Part shown: positions 46,731-56,937 of the stretch, in pieces
Position numbering within the stretch: position 1 is the stretch's first letter
Layout: every line of letters starts with the position of its first letter
Source: Geosiphon pyriformis
Lineage: Eukaryota > Glomeromycota > Glomeromycetes > Archaeosporales > Geosiphonaceae
Direction: 5' to 3'
DNA: 64,000 nt
NCBI GenBank assembly: GCA_016748015.1
Contig: JAAOMT010000328.1
Coordinates: 698,955 to 762,954 of the forward strand
Position numbers and translations under genes: made by a program
The notes under the pieces: generated by a model
What the model was told of the DNA's origin: nothing
The model's input: the letters and a program-made list of their open reading frames with translations, nothing else
Databases searched by the model: none

Positions 46731-48698
46731 GTATTTTTACCAAAGAATTTTTTAGGTTTCAAAAGTTGGAAATTTTGGTGTCTAAAATTATCAAGTCCTT
46801 ATATATAAGACTTAATACTGAATTTGTTTCTTTAATAAGCTATTAAATGTTTTTGGACAGTAATAAAGCTTTAAGTATTTAGGTTTGTTTGGACTTTGAT
46901 ACTAATTTTAATTATATAAAATCTGTTTTATCTGGTATAAAAAAATTTTATTATGTTTTTAAGCTTGTTAAGTTATTAAAAACAAAAAAGTTAAATATTA
47001 AATCTGTTGTTAACAAGTAGATAAAAAGCTTTGCTGTTAATAAAAGTTATATAATTAAAAGTATATTAGAATATTTATTTTAAAAGATAAGTTTGAATTA
47101 TTTGGTTGTTAATGATAAATTGGTTCTAAATTCTGGTAAAATTAAATTTAAGATTAATATAATAATAAAAAGTTGGATAAAGAAAAAATTAGTGTTGAAC
47201 AATGTTTCTAATATATGGTATTATTAATATCTGCTTTTGACTTATGTTAATAATGGCATTTTTTCTTATATTATGAGTATTATTGTGTATAATAATATGT
47301 TATAAGTAATTAAAAACTTGCCAGATAAAAAAGCAGTTAGTTTGTTTAATATTATTAATAAGCTTTGGAAATATTGTGACAATACTGTTTTCAAAATGTT
47401 CTTAAATTTTTTAAATTTTTGTTTGGTATGTAAATTTGTGTTTTGATCTTGAAAGAAAACTTAAGTGTTAATAATTTTTAAACTTTATAAATAAGAAAGT
47501 ACTTTGATTAATACTAAATCAATTGTCTTAATTAAAACTGTTTGAAAATTTTTTTCTAAAATACTTTTTAATAAGATTTGTTAGCTTGCAATAAGTTTTA
47601 TGTTCTTTGTAATAACAATTTTTCTGTATTAAAAAGTACTATTATTTAATTTTTAATTTTTACAGTAGAATTAATAATAAAAGATATATTAGAAAAAAAT
47701 TATAAATTTTAATTAGTTTTGTAAAATATGCAAAAAGTCTATGATTCTATTGGTTGGTATTATTTGAAAAGTAGTTTGGTTTAGATAAAAATATGTAAAC
47801 AGTTTATTAGGTTTTTTGGTAATATCTACAATAATAGAATTAATTAAGTCATAATAGATTATAGACTTATTAATAGATACTAGATACATAATAGTTTAAA
47901 TTAGGGTAAAATTTTCTCTTTCTTGCTTTGAAAAATTTTTTATAATATCTTTTTATGTAAAGTTAAAAGACATAAAAGTTTGTATAGTTATTGTATTAAT
48001 ATTAAGTTTGTTGTTAAAACTAGCAAAATTAAAAATCAAGCTGAATTGACTTTTTACTTAGTGATAGTACATTTGTTAATAACAAAATTTAAATAGAGAA
48101 TAGTCAAGTTATTATTCAGTATATTTTGAATATTACAAGTAAGTTCTTTAAAATTAATAATATTTTAATTAACAATGAGAAAACAATGACCATCTTTATT
48201 AATCAAAAAATCAAGATTGATTTATTGTTAATAAATAGTCTATCAATTTTTATTGCACAGAAAAAAAAGTTTTATAGATATTTGAGTATTTTTTTTTTCT
48301 GAAAATTTGTTCAAGTCTAGCTTAATAAAAGCTTATTTAGATGTCAAATTCTTTACTAATATGGTTTTAAGAAAAGTTATTTTAGATAAACAGTTTTTTT
48401 ATTTAGTTTGCTTATACTATAACTTATTATAAGTTATAAAATTCAGTTTAATTTTGTCTTTAAAAGTGTATACAATAAATGAAATATGCTGATTAAAAAA
48501 AGTTTGGGAATAAAATCTGGCTTGCCAAGAAATTTTCTTAATAAAGCTTTCTATTATTCATCTTTGTATAATTTAAAAACATTTAAGCAAATGCAAACAA
48601 AAAATAAAGTAGCTGTTGTGTTAAATTTTTCAAATACTAGTAGTGTTTTCAGTTAGTTGTTTAATCATAAATTTTTAGATTTACAAGTACTAAGTTAA

Positions 48699-49532
48699 TA
48701 TTACAAGTGATTATTTAAGATGTTAGAACAAATAACAAACTCATAAATTGGTACTTAATAATTAGAAATGTTGGTAATTTCTGAAAATTTTGAAGTCTGA
48801 AAATTTTAGTTAAGTTCTTTATATAATAAACAGAAATTTAATTAATAGTTCTTCTGTAAATTTTTTTTTAGTAGAGTGACTGGTTTATTTTGGCAGTCAT
48901 GTCTTTTTGATAAGCTATCTTTATGTTTTTACTTTTGTTTATAGGTTTTTTACCAAACTATCCTTAATGTTAAATACTTAGTGCTTAATCCTTTTAATTA
49001 ATTAGTATACAACAAAGAAACAAATAAAAATAAAAATAAAAAATTAATATCTTATTAATAGTCATGATTAAGAACTATTGTTCTAGTATAGTTAAGTATT
49101 AAATTCTATTAATATGGAGTGTTAATAGTATGGAATGAATTTAATATTTCTTTAATTAAATAATAATAATATAAATTGGATAATAATTAAATATTTTATT
49201 AATATTAATATGATTCTATTTTAAGTTATAGAAAACTATCTTTTAATAAAAAAGGTATAAAATAAGTAGTTATTACTAGTTAGTCTTCTGTTTGAGTCTG
49301 TTTTTTTTTGTTTTTAATATTGTTAATATATATATATAATTTATGTTATATAAGATTCCTTAAAATTCTTCAATTTTTTTGACAAGAATCCTAAAATTTT
49401 ACAATTTTGCAATTTCTTAAGAAAAATTCTAAAATTTTGAAATTCTAAAATTTTGCAATTTTTCAAAAAGAATCTTAAAATTCCTTTTTTTATTATGCTT
49501 ATTTCTAATTGGCTATTTTATTTACTTATTAT
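48699..49532 (-). repeat. Old F1-type LTR, main part
   Basis: Starts TATTACAAGTGATTATTT, as the F1 LTR does (TGTTACAAGTGATTATTT), and follows it to the GGCTAATTTAT region. There it is cut by the F3 element; the missing end is at 56910-56937. Together they total about 860 bp, the F1 LTR length. No internal F1 sequence adjoins, so it is a solo LTR. Confidence 0.8.
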
Positions 49533-50032
49533 TGTTACAGATTGGAGTAAAAAGCTAACGGATAGCAAGGGAGAACAGTATTGTATGGTAATGGAAATAA
49601 ACAAAGAAGGAATTACAATAAGGGAGCAAATTGAATAAGTAGGAATTCAATATGTGTGATCAGTCTCATAAAAATCACAGTTGCTAATCTTTTCTTAAAT
49701 CTGAAGGTAGAGGAATAGTCTGTGATTGTCAACAAGATAACACCACTGCTATTATTCTATGCCTCAACTCGGCAATTCTTAGAATCAATAACAGATATTG
49801 TTGTACTTTTCAATTGTTTCTTTATTCAATGAATTACAAGAACAAGCCAATTGCTTCTCAGGCTAATTCTAACAAATACAAATCAAAAAAGGGAAAAGAT
49901 AAGGTATGTGAATGCCGACAAGTAGATACTTGAAGGTAAGAAAAGGAGAATAAGCGATTATGAGAGGAAGTAATTGATATTGTTTTATTTCGTTACTTTG
50001 ATCATGTTTTTTTACAGCTAAGGGAATCATTG

Positions 50033-50040
50033 CTTATATA
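50033..50040 (-). promoter_or_regulatory. TATA box of the F3 LTR
   Basis: The minus-strand TATATAAG is conserved in the other LTR at 56731-56738. It lies 12 bp downstream of the 12-bp repeat block. Confidence 0.5.
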
Positions 50041-50052
50041 GCTATCTAAAGT

Positions 50053-50124
50053 GGTCAATAACCAGGTCAATGATCAGGTCAATGATCAGGTCAATGGTCA
50101 GGTCATTGATCAGGTCAACAATCA
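50053..50124 (-). repeat. Six 12-bp repeats upstream of the F3 TATA box
   Basis: Six units of the form GGTCAATGATCA with small changes; the same block is at 56751-56822, and five decayed units are in the old LTR near 46588-46647. The position in U3 suggests transcription-factor sites. The AGGTCA core recurs every 12 bp. Confidence 0.8.
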
Positions 50125-50211
50125 CTATCTAAAAATAGGGTGGCTAATTATATGACATCAGTGGCTAATACATGTGATAATTAATAAAAACTATGTGTTT
50201 CAACCATAATA

Positions 50212-50226
50212 TCATCCTCTCCAAAG
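50212..50226 (-). other. Polypurine tract of F3
   Basis: The minus-strand CTTTGGAGAGGATGA directly precedes the LTR. It is less pure than those of F1 and F2. Confidence 0.5.
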
Positions 50227-50410
50227 AGATTGAGCTCTGGCGAAATCAAACTATTTATGGGATAGTCTATGTGAAGAGTTTTGTCTAACTCAAAACTAAC
50301 TAGTTTGTTGAAGTCTTTTGTGAATAGAGTATATAGTACTTAAGGCAAAATAAGCTTTGTATCCAAGAGACCAAATCTTTGTATTAGAGTTCTGGCTCTT
50401 CTAGCAATGA

Positions 50411-50932
50411 TCAAACTCTTGGGACATCCAATCGTATAATGCCCAAAATTTCCACTTGTATCTCTGAAGTTGTTTTCTTTATGAGCTTTATGTTTTCTAT
50501 GATTTTATTAAGACGACCATAGAGTTCTAGTTGTTTTCCATATAACAAGTTTTTGTCTATGGGCAAAATTTCTTGTATTGTTTTTCCAATTGTGCTGGAA
50601 GGTGAAAGTATTGCTGCTGTTATGCTTTCCAGCAGGTATTTATCCATTTTGCCACCAATTCTTTCTCTTCTGCTAGTTGTTTTCTTTGGTCTAATAACAG
50701 TGTGAATTCCACTGTTGTCTGTTATAGTGGTTTGTTTTCCAATAGTCAGAGTAGCATTTGAATAGTTCTTGATCCAGTACTCATAGAGAGTATAGAAAGC
50801 GTTTTGAATGTTTTGATCCAGGAAATAATTGTTCATGTCGATTGAAGATATCTCTGTTTTAAGAATGGTGCATTTATTTATATCTGATTTTTGCTGATCA
50901 TTTGGGTTGGTATTACCACAACAGGTAACCAA
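50411..50932 (-). CDS. F3 ORF3, post-integrase protein of unknown function
   Basis: 173 open codons between integrase and the 3' LTR. Hydrophilic, with a basic Arg/Lys patch (RPKKTTSRRERIGG, residues about 80-93) and helical C-terminal half (KQLELYGRLNKIIENIKLI). No signal peptide, membrane segment or zinc motif. The helical block resembles the RA-x-RLY-x-LF segment of F2 ORF3 weakly; the position is the same as in F1 and F2. After its stop a further readable stretch runs to the polypurine tract. The first ATG-like codon is GTG, so the start may be upstream or spliced. Confidence 0.55.
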   Translation of the reverse strand: MVTCCGNTNPNDQQKSDINKCTILKTEISSIDMNNYFLDQNIQNAFYTLYEYWIKNYSNATLTIGKQTTITDNSGIHTVIRPKKTTSRRERIGGKMDKYLLESITAAILSPSSTIGKTIQEILPIDKNLLYGKQLELYGRLNKIIENIKLIKKTTSEIQVEILGIIRLDVPRV

Positions 50933-50958
50933 TTAGGTCGTTTGTGATATTTCTTGAG

Positions 50959-52130
50959 TCACATGCCATGAACAGGGCAATCACTGAATATTGTCCCATA
51001 TTGATCTTGTAAGATATAAGAACCATTGTTCAAAACTTTGTTGACTAAAAAGAGTCCTTTCCACTGGCTAGAGAATTTATCACCATAGACATTGTCTCTG
51101 TCTGAATAGTATTCCAAAACTAAGTCACCAACACTTAAGGAAAGTGTTTTATAGGTCTTTTTCTTTTTGAGCTTTTCTTGGAACTGTTTTATCTTTTCAA
51201 AGGCAATTATTCGTGCTTCTACTAATGAGTCAAGAATAGTACCAAGTCTTTTTTGCAAAATGTCCTTGTAATCTCCTATTGTTATTTCTTCAAAAGGTAT
51301 TGTTTCTATATTCGTTTCTATTAGTAGAGTTGCCATTTGTCCATAGAGCAGAAAAAAGGGTTCATAACTTGTTATGTCATGATTCACAGTTCTGTAAGCA
51401 AACAAAGCTGAAGGCAATACTTTGTCCCATAGGTTGGTTTCTTCACTGGTTTTGGCTAGGGTTTCACATAGTGTTTTATTGAAATGTTCCACTAGGCCAT
51501 TTGTTTGGGGGTGATAAGAAGAAGAGAGTTTATGACGTATTCCCATTTTTCTGCAAAGTTCTTCAACCAGTGTACTGAGAAAAGCTCTTCCTTTATCAGA
51601 TAAAAGTTCTTTGGGGCAGCCATGGTGACAGATAATATCTTCATAAATGAAATTGGCAATTGAGACTGCTGTTTGATCTGGGGTGGCTCTTGCTTCTACC
51701 CACTTTGTAAAATAGTCGGTAGCTGTGATAATGTATCTGTTGCCATCAGGAGTTACTGTTAAAGGTCCAACAACATCTATACCAATTCTATCAAATGGTT
51801 GACCAACAGAAATTGAATGGATATCTTTCTTGCGATTGAGTTTTTCTCTTCTTTGGCAGGTATTACAGGTTTTGATGTATTCAGTAATGTCTTTTCCCAA
51901 GGTAGGCCAATAATAGCGAGCTAAAGTTTTCTGAATTGTTTTTGTTTTTCCAAAGTGTCCAGCTAATAGATCAGTGTGCATATTGTAGATCACAATTTCT
52001 CTTTCTTCAAATCTAATGACTCTCTGGAAGCAGTTAGGATCTTTTCTATTTCTTTTATATAACTGGTTCTGGTGAATCAAATAGAAATTTGATTGTTTGC
52101 GCAAATGTTCTCTTTACTGTCAAGTATAGT
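50959..52130 (-). CDS. F3 integrase
   Basis: 381 open codons. The zinc-binding HHCC region is complete (H in NMHTDLLAGHFGK, then CNTCQRR). The catalytic triad is intact: GIDVVGPL, LLSDKGRAF and TNGLVEHFNKTL. The GPY-like C-terminal region ends with LVNKVLNNGSYILQDQYG. Family length is normal. It is in a different frame from RT, with stops between RNase H and integrase near 52120-52250, so the polyprotein is broken there. The best-preserved retroelement gene in the window. Confidence 0.9.
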
Positions 52131-53890
52131 CCGGCGGGTATTGTCCTTTACCCAAAAATTTCATTAAAGCAGAGTAGTTGTCCAAGTCCATTATCGTGTT
52201 TGTTTGCGGGGGAGTTACAAATAATTAAGTTGGTTTGGTTTGAAAGGGTTTTACTATCACTGGATGATAAGTCTGGAGAGAGTGTCGGCATTTTGATAAT
52301 TAGCTCCTTTGCGGTGTTGAATGTTATAGTTGAATTCGTCCAAGTGGAGTATTCAGCGAGTTATCTGTTTATGTTCCAGGTTTCTTTTGTTGCATAGCCA
52401 AACCAAAGCTTGGTGATCTGTTACCACCAAAAATTTTACACCCTTAAGATATTTGTCCCAGTAGCTGGTAGCCCAAACTACTGCTAAGCATTCTTGCTCA
52501 GTGATTGAGTAGTTCTTTTCTGCTGGTGTGAGAGTTCTACTGGCATATGCTACGATGTGTTCTCTGTTATCTTCATCTTTTTGGGAAAGAACAGCACCAA
52601 GTCCATAGCCAGATGCATCAGTGTGGAGGATAAAAGGTCAATCCAAATTAAGTTGCATGAGAATGGGTTCTGTAACCAGTTTTTCCTTCAGAATTTCAAA
52701 TGCTTTTTGTTGATAAGTGCCCCAGTGATAATTGATGTTTTTCCTAAGTAGCTGATTGAGAGGAGCAGCGATTTTGGAGAAATCTTTGACAAACTTGCGA
52801 TAATAAGAGGCCAAACCAAGAAAAGAGCATAGTTCATAAACATTCATTGGTTGTCTAATGTTTTGAACTTTTTCAATTTTGGCTGGATCAGGAAAGATTC
52901 CATCTTTTGTAATAAGATGGCCAAGGAACTGGGTGGATTGATGTCCAAAGAATGATTTGATTGGATTGATCTTGAGGCCAGCATTTCTAAGGAGGTCAAA
53001 AACCTTTTGCAAATGTTCAAGGTGTTTATCCCAGGTTTTTGAGTATACCATTATGTCGTCTAAGTAGACTAGAACAAAGTTTTTTTTTACTGATTCAAAT
53101 ACTTTGTCCATTAAGCGTTGAAAGGTGGGAGGAGCATTTATAAGACCAAAAGGCATGACTGTGAATTCATAGGTATCATACTTAGTAATAAAGGCAGTTT
53201 TCTTTCTGCTTTCTGGATCCATCTCTACTTGCCAGAATTCAGCAGTTAAGTCAATAGTTGAGAAGAAAGCGACATCATGGAATTGGTCTAGCATTGCATC
53301 AATCTTGGGAAGTGGGTACATGTTTTTTTTAGTAATGGCATTTAATTGGCAATAATCAACACAAAAGCATAGAGTTTCTCCTTTCTTGGATACCACTACA
53401 ACTGGGAATGCCCATTCACTCTTGGTTTCCTGTATGAATCCAAGGGTTTTCATTCGGGTTATTTCTTTTTTGATAAACTCATCATTGCACCAGTTGGATT
53501 GATAGAGTTTCAAATGGATGAGGCAGTTTTCTCTGGTAATAATGGTGTGTTGTATCACATGTGTACGTCCAGGAGGTTCACCTTCTTTTGAGATAACTGG
53601 GCTGTTTCTAGCCAACAGGTTTTCAATGTTTACTTTTCTTTCTTCTGGAGAGGGTTCTCTTTGTTCTACAACCAGTGATTGGATTTCAGGTGGTTCGTTT
53701 TCAAAAGACTTTTGGACTTCTTTTATTTCCTCTCGGGGTATCAAGCTGATTGGTTCCCAATCTTTGTAATAGATCAGGCAGGACATGCATTCATCACTAG
53801 GAAAATACAATGGTTTGTTGCACCAGCACCAGGCACAAAGACCATGCCACCAATAATTGTATTTGGCTTTCTGTCAAAGGTTCTTCTGAG
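52131..53890 (-). pseudogene. F3 reverse transcriptase and RNase H
   Basis: 390 open codons (53810-52638). The start has a Cys-rich box (CAWCWCNK and CMSC) just before the open part. RT blocks are PVVVVSKKG, CVDYCQLN, FFSTIDL, MPFGLINAPPTFQ and the intact active site YLDD (about 53050-53062), then LGLASYYRKF. A TGA after LNLD is followed in frame by RNase H: FILHTDASGYGLGAVL, YASRTLTPAEKNY, ECLAVVWA, VTDHQALVWL and NADTLSR. The frame differs by one from protease; the shift lies around 53870-53885. Confidence 0.88.
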
Positions 53891-54841
53891 CATGTCATAA
53901 TAAGGCCAGCAGATCAGCTTGCCATTGACAATGATTTTTTTTTTATCTGCCTTGATATTATCCAGTGGTTTGCCATTGTTAGTGAAGATAGTATAGGCGA
54001 GTTCAGCAGTTTCTTCTTGTTCTTCTTGTTTTTCTTCTTCCTCACTTTCTTCATTATCTGATTCATCTGATTCATTTTCTTCTGGGCTCTGCTTGGGTAC
54101 AGGGAGAGTTGTCCAATGACGACACTTAACCACAATGGGTTTCTCACCACATCTGATGGTTAGTTCACAGAGTTCATAATCAAGCAAAGCTTTTGCTTTC
54201 TTGAGCCATTCATTGCCAACAATGATGGTGTATTCTTTTGCTTCAGACACTTCCATATCAGTTTCAATGCTGATGCTATTGATGTGAACAGGAATAGCTT
54301 TGGCTATGCCAAGCCCTTTTTTCTTATCACCATGCACATTGGTCATTGGTTGTGTGGATGGTTCATCAATTTTTCTGCCAATTGCTTTAAAAAAGTGTTT
54401 GACAATAACACTAACAGATGATCCACTGTCTAGGATCAAATCGATGAAGTAGCTAGCCACTTGGGCTTTACAAATTAGAGGAGTGACATTGCTATTGTCA
54501 GCAAGTCCAGCTTGGCGAAGGCGTTTGTTGGTTTTGGGTGTTTTTTTCTTTGGAATCAGGGATTTGTGAAGATCTTTTCTGAATTGTGGATGGGTCATCA
54601 ATTGGCCAAAGGTTATATGTGCTGGGGTTTCCATAAGGTCTTTGACAACAGAATAGGGACCGGATTTTTGTACTATTTTTGGGGGTTCTAACTTTGGAGG
54701 GTTCTTGAAAACTTTGGCTTTTGGGGGCTCATTGTTGTCAGCAGTTGATGTAGAAGCTTTATTGGAGTCTAGAACAAAATCAACTTTGGTTTTCTTCTTC
54801 TTTCTTGTGAATTCAGAGGGGTTAATTGCTAATTCATCCAT
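53774..54841 (-). CDS. F3 aspartic protease region
   Basis: 355 open codons, starting with ATG at 54841. The Lys-rich N-terminus is followed by LILDSGSSVSVIV (catalytic DSG, near residue 140), a protease body ending ITIVGNEWLKKAKALLDY-like, a highly acidic stretch (SPEENESDESDNEE, then Glu/Gln runs) and a connector. The last about 25 codons read out of frame relative to the Cys-rich box that joins RT, so the true end of the domain is near 53880. The frame is different from Gag. Confidence 0.8.
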   Translation of the reverse strand: MDELAINPSEFTRKKKKTKVDFVLDSNKASTSTADNNEPPKAKVFKNPPKLEPPKIVQKSGPYSVVKDLMETPAHITFGQLMTHPQFRKDLHKSLIPKKKTPKTNKRLRQAGLADNSNVTPLICKAQVASYFIDLILDSGSSVSVIVKHFFKAIGRKIDEPSTQPMTNVHGDKKKGLGIAKAIPVHINSISIETDMEVSEAKEYTIIVGNEWLKKAKALLDYELCELTIRCGEKPIVVKCRHWTTLPVPKQSPEENESDESDNEESEEEEKQEEQEETAELAYTIFTNNGKPLDNIKADKKKIIVNGKLICWPYYDMLRRTFDRKPNTIIGGMVFVPGAGATNHCIFLVMNACPA

Positions 54842-54924
54842 GTCATGGTCATTATCAGTTAAGTTAAAAGTGTAAAAGGGGTTTTCTTCTGGTTGGCTTG
54901 CACTCTCACCCTTTGGAGGTGCGC

Positions 54925-56285
54925 CTACCAGTTTAAAGGCTGATAAACAGTGGCTTCAACTAGGGGATCCTCTCCAAAGAAATTGATGTTGGCATGATTG
55001 GGTCTTTGGTTGGGCACATTGTTGTTGTTGATCCTGTTGTTCTGAGCATCATTGTTTCTGAGGACTGGTGGAGGCAGTGGAGAATTGTTGCAATCTCTTG
55101 AAAAGTGTCCAGTTAATCCACAGCAATAGCATACAGGTGGGCCATGATTTTGTTGTCTTTGATAAGGTGGTTGCTGGGGCTGATTGAAGTGTGGTTCAAA
55201 TCTGGGTCTTTGTGGTTGCTGATTTTCTCTGACTGCTTGGGCTAAGGGTTCTAATAACCGAGCAAGATTTGCTATGAGTCTGTCTATTAACTGTTTATTT
55301 GGATCTTGAGTGTAAGTGGCAAAAGAAGTAGCAGCCATTTGAAAGGCAGGAGCCATGACAGGAACAGGAGCAAAAACTGGTAGTGTGGATTCCAAGTGCA
55401 TCCTTTGGTTATCTTCAATTCTTTGTGCTAATTCAATGGCCATATCTATGGTGGGATTATCTTTCAAGGCCAAGAGGGGCCAAAGAGCATACAATAGATC
55501 AGTTCTCAATCCTTTTGTGAAGGAGTGAATTTTCTGCTCTTCTGTCCAATTTCTTCCAGTGTCTACTCATTTGATTAACTTTCTGATTGCTTTGGCGTAT
55601 TCAGTTACAACTTTACTGGGACCTTGGGTTCTTCTTTCCAATTTCATACACCATTTTGAGATTAATATTGGGGTTCTGAACTTGTTTTCAAACCGGGTAG
55701 TGAAAGAAGTATTGATTTCTCCCACATTTGCTGGTATCCATTTAATGATTCTTTGCTGGGTGTTGGCATCTGTTTCTTGTGAGAACCAGGTAGCAGGGGA
55801 TCCTTGAAGGTAGCCACCAACAATTTGGAACTTGTACTCATCGTCATATTGATTGGCTGTAGCAGCTCTTTCAAAGTCATCCAACTATTCAATTGGATCT
55901 TGTGCATCACCTCTAAATAATGGTATTGGGGTGTTGTTTCTTCACCCTAGAGCAGTTTGTATACCTTGGAGGGCGGCCAGAATGTTTGCTTACATGGGGT
56001 CATTAGCCATTGGTTCAGGGGTAACTGTTTGTGTAGACGAGTCTGATTTGCTTGATAAAAGATCAAAAACAGGGGCAGTTTGGTAGCTTTCTTCTTCTGT
56101 TTCAAAGGGAGTTTTAGTTGCTTGATGGACAGCAATCCAAATGTGGATTTGATGATTCAGATATTCAAAATCAGAGGGCTGTTGTTCAAAGGTTGCAGAA
56201 TATAAGAGCTGATTAATACTGTTGTTTCTTTCTTCAAAGTTGTCTTCAAAATAAGCTTGATCAAAGCAATAAGTTGTATAGGCTG
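54925..56285 (-). pseudogene. F3 Gag, 5' end lost at an artefactual junction
   Basis: One frame from the mosaic end (56285) to 54925. It has an N-terminal acidic region, IPLFRGDAQDPIE-x-LDDFERAA, a capsid-type domain (55884-55400), a Pro/Gln-rich stretch and the knuckle CYCCGLTGHFSRDC (55090-55131). Nonsense codons occur near 56000, 55950, 55890 and 55567, each one transition from Gln, Trp or Arg. The start codon is not in the window because of the adapter junction. Confidence 0.85.
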
Positions 56286-56304
56286 CTGTCTCTTATACAC
56301 ATCT
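56286..56304 (-). other. Tn5/Nextera transposase mosaic end (artefact)
   Basis: CTGTCTCTTATACACATCT is the exact 19-bp mosaic end used in Tn5-based library preparation; translated on the minus strand it gives the tell-tale DVYKRQ. It sits between Gag and a 5'-truncated LTR, so the junction is not natural sequence. Confidence 0.96.
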
Positions 56305-56909
56305 AGGAAATTACAATAAGGGAGCGAATTGAATAAGTAGGAATTCAATATGTGTGATCAGTCTCATAAAAATCACAGTTGCTAATCTTTTCTTAAATCT
56401 GAAGGTAGAGGAATAGTCTGTGATTGTCAACAAGATAACATCACTGCTATTATTCTATGCCTCAACTCGGCAATTCTTAGAATCAATAACAGGTATCATT
56501 GTACTTTTCAATTGTTTCTTTATTCAATGAATTACAAGAGCAAGCCAATTGCTTCTCAGGCTAATTCTAACAAATACAAATCAAGAAAAGGAAAAGATAA
56601 GATATGTGAATGCTGACAAGTAGATACTTGAAGGTAAGGAAAGAGGAATAAGCGATTATGAGAGAAAATAATTGATATTGTTTTATTTCGTTATTTTGAT
56701 CATGTCTTTCTACAGCTAAGGGAATCATTGCTTATATAGCTATCTAAAGTGGTCAATGACCAGGTCAATGATCAGGTCAATGATCAGGTCAATGGTCAGG
56801 TCATTGATCAGGTCAACAATCACTATCTAAAAATAGGGTGGCTAATTATATGATATCAGTGGCTAATACATGTGATAATTAATAAAAACTATGTGTTTCA
56901 ACCATAACA
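56305..56909 (-). repeat. 5' LTR of F3, truncated at the artefact
   Basis: 601 bp (56309-56909) collinear with 49611-50211; the first 78 bp of the LTR in plus-strand order are missing. Contains TATATAAG at 56731-56738 and the six 12-bp repeats at 56751-56822. Ends CATAACA, which is intact. Confidence 0.9.
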
Positions 56910-56937
56910 TTATAATTTCTAATTTTTATAAGTAATA
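56910..56937 (-). repeat. Old F1-type LTR, remaining end
   Basis: The 28 bp after the F3 element read as a decayed version of the F1 LTR end (ATAAGTAATA for ATGAGTAACA), completing the LTR begun at 48699. Confidence 0.65.

Larger units (their letters stand above)
49533..50211 (-). repeat. 3' LTR of F3
   Basis: The complete 679-bp LTR. It contains a TATATAAG box (50033-50040, minus) and six 12-bp units just upstream of it (50053-50124). The polypurine tract abuts at 50212-50226. Confidence 0.88.
49533..56909 (-). mobile_element. Young F3 Ty3/Gypsy retrotransposon with a broken 5' junction
   Basis: LTR 49533-50211 (679 bp, TGTTACAG to CATAATA) and a 5'-truncated partner 56309-56909 enclose gag, protease, RT, RNase H, integrase and ORF3 on the minus strand. 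The 4-bp repeat TTAT flanks it (49529-49532 and 56910-56913). The LTRs differ by only about 5 bases in the first 220 compared, so this is the youngest element here. A Tn5 mosaic end (56286-56304) replaces the primer-binding site, leader and 78 bp of LTR. Stops are few. There is no dUTPase. Confidence 0.9.

Noticed and set aside
50053-50124. CRISPR-like array
   Set aside because: Contiguous 12-bp units without spacers, within an LTR of a eukaryotic element.
50411-50932. Envelope gene in the env position
   Set aside because: No signal peptide, transmembrane segment or cysteine pattern; same for ORF3 of F1 and F2.
53774-53810. Programmed minus-one frameshift between F3 protease and RT
   Set aside because: No slippery heptamer is seen in the overlap, and the Cys-rich box upstream of it already reads in the RT frame. 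A simple indel near 53870-53885 fits better.
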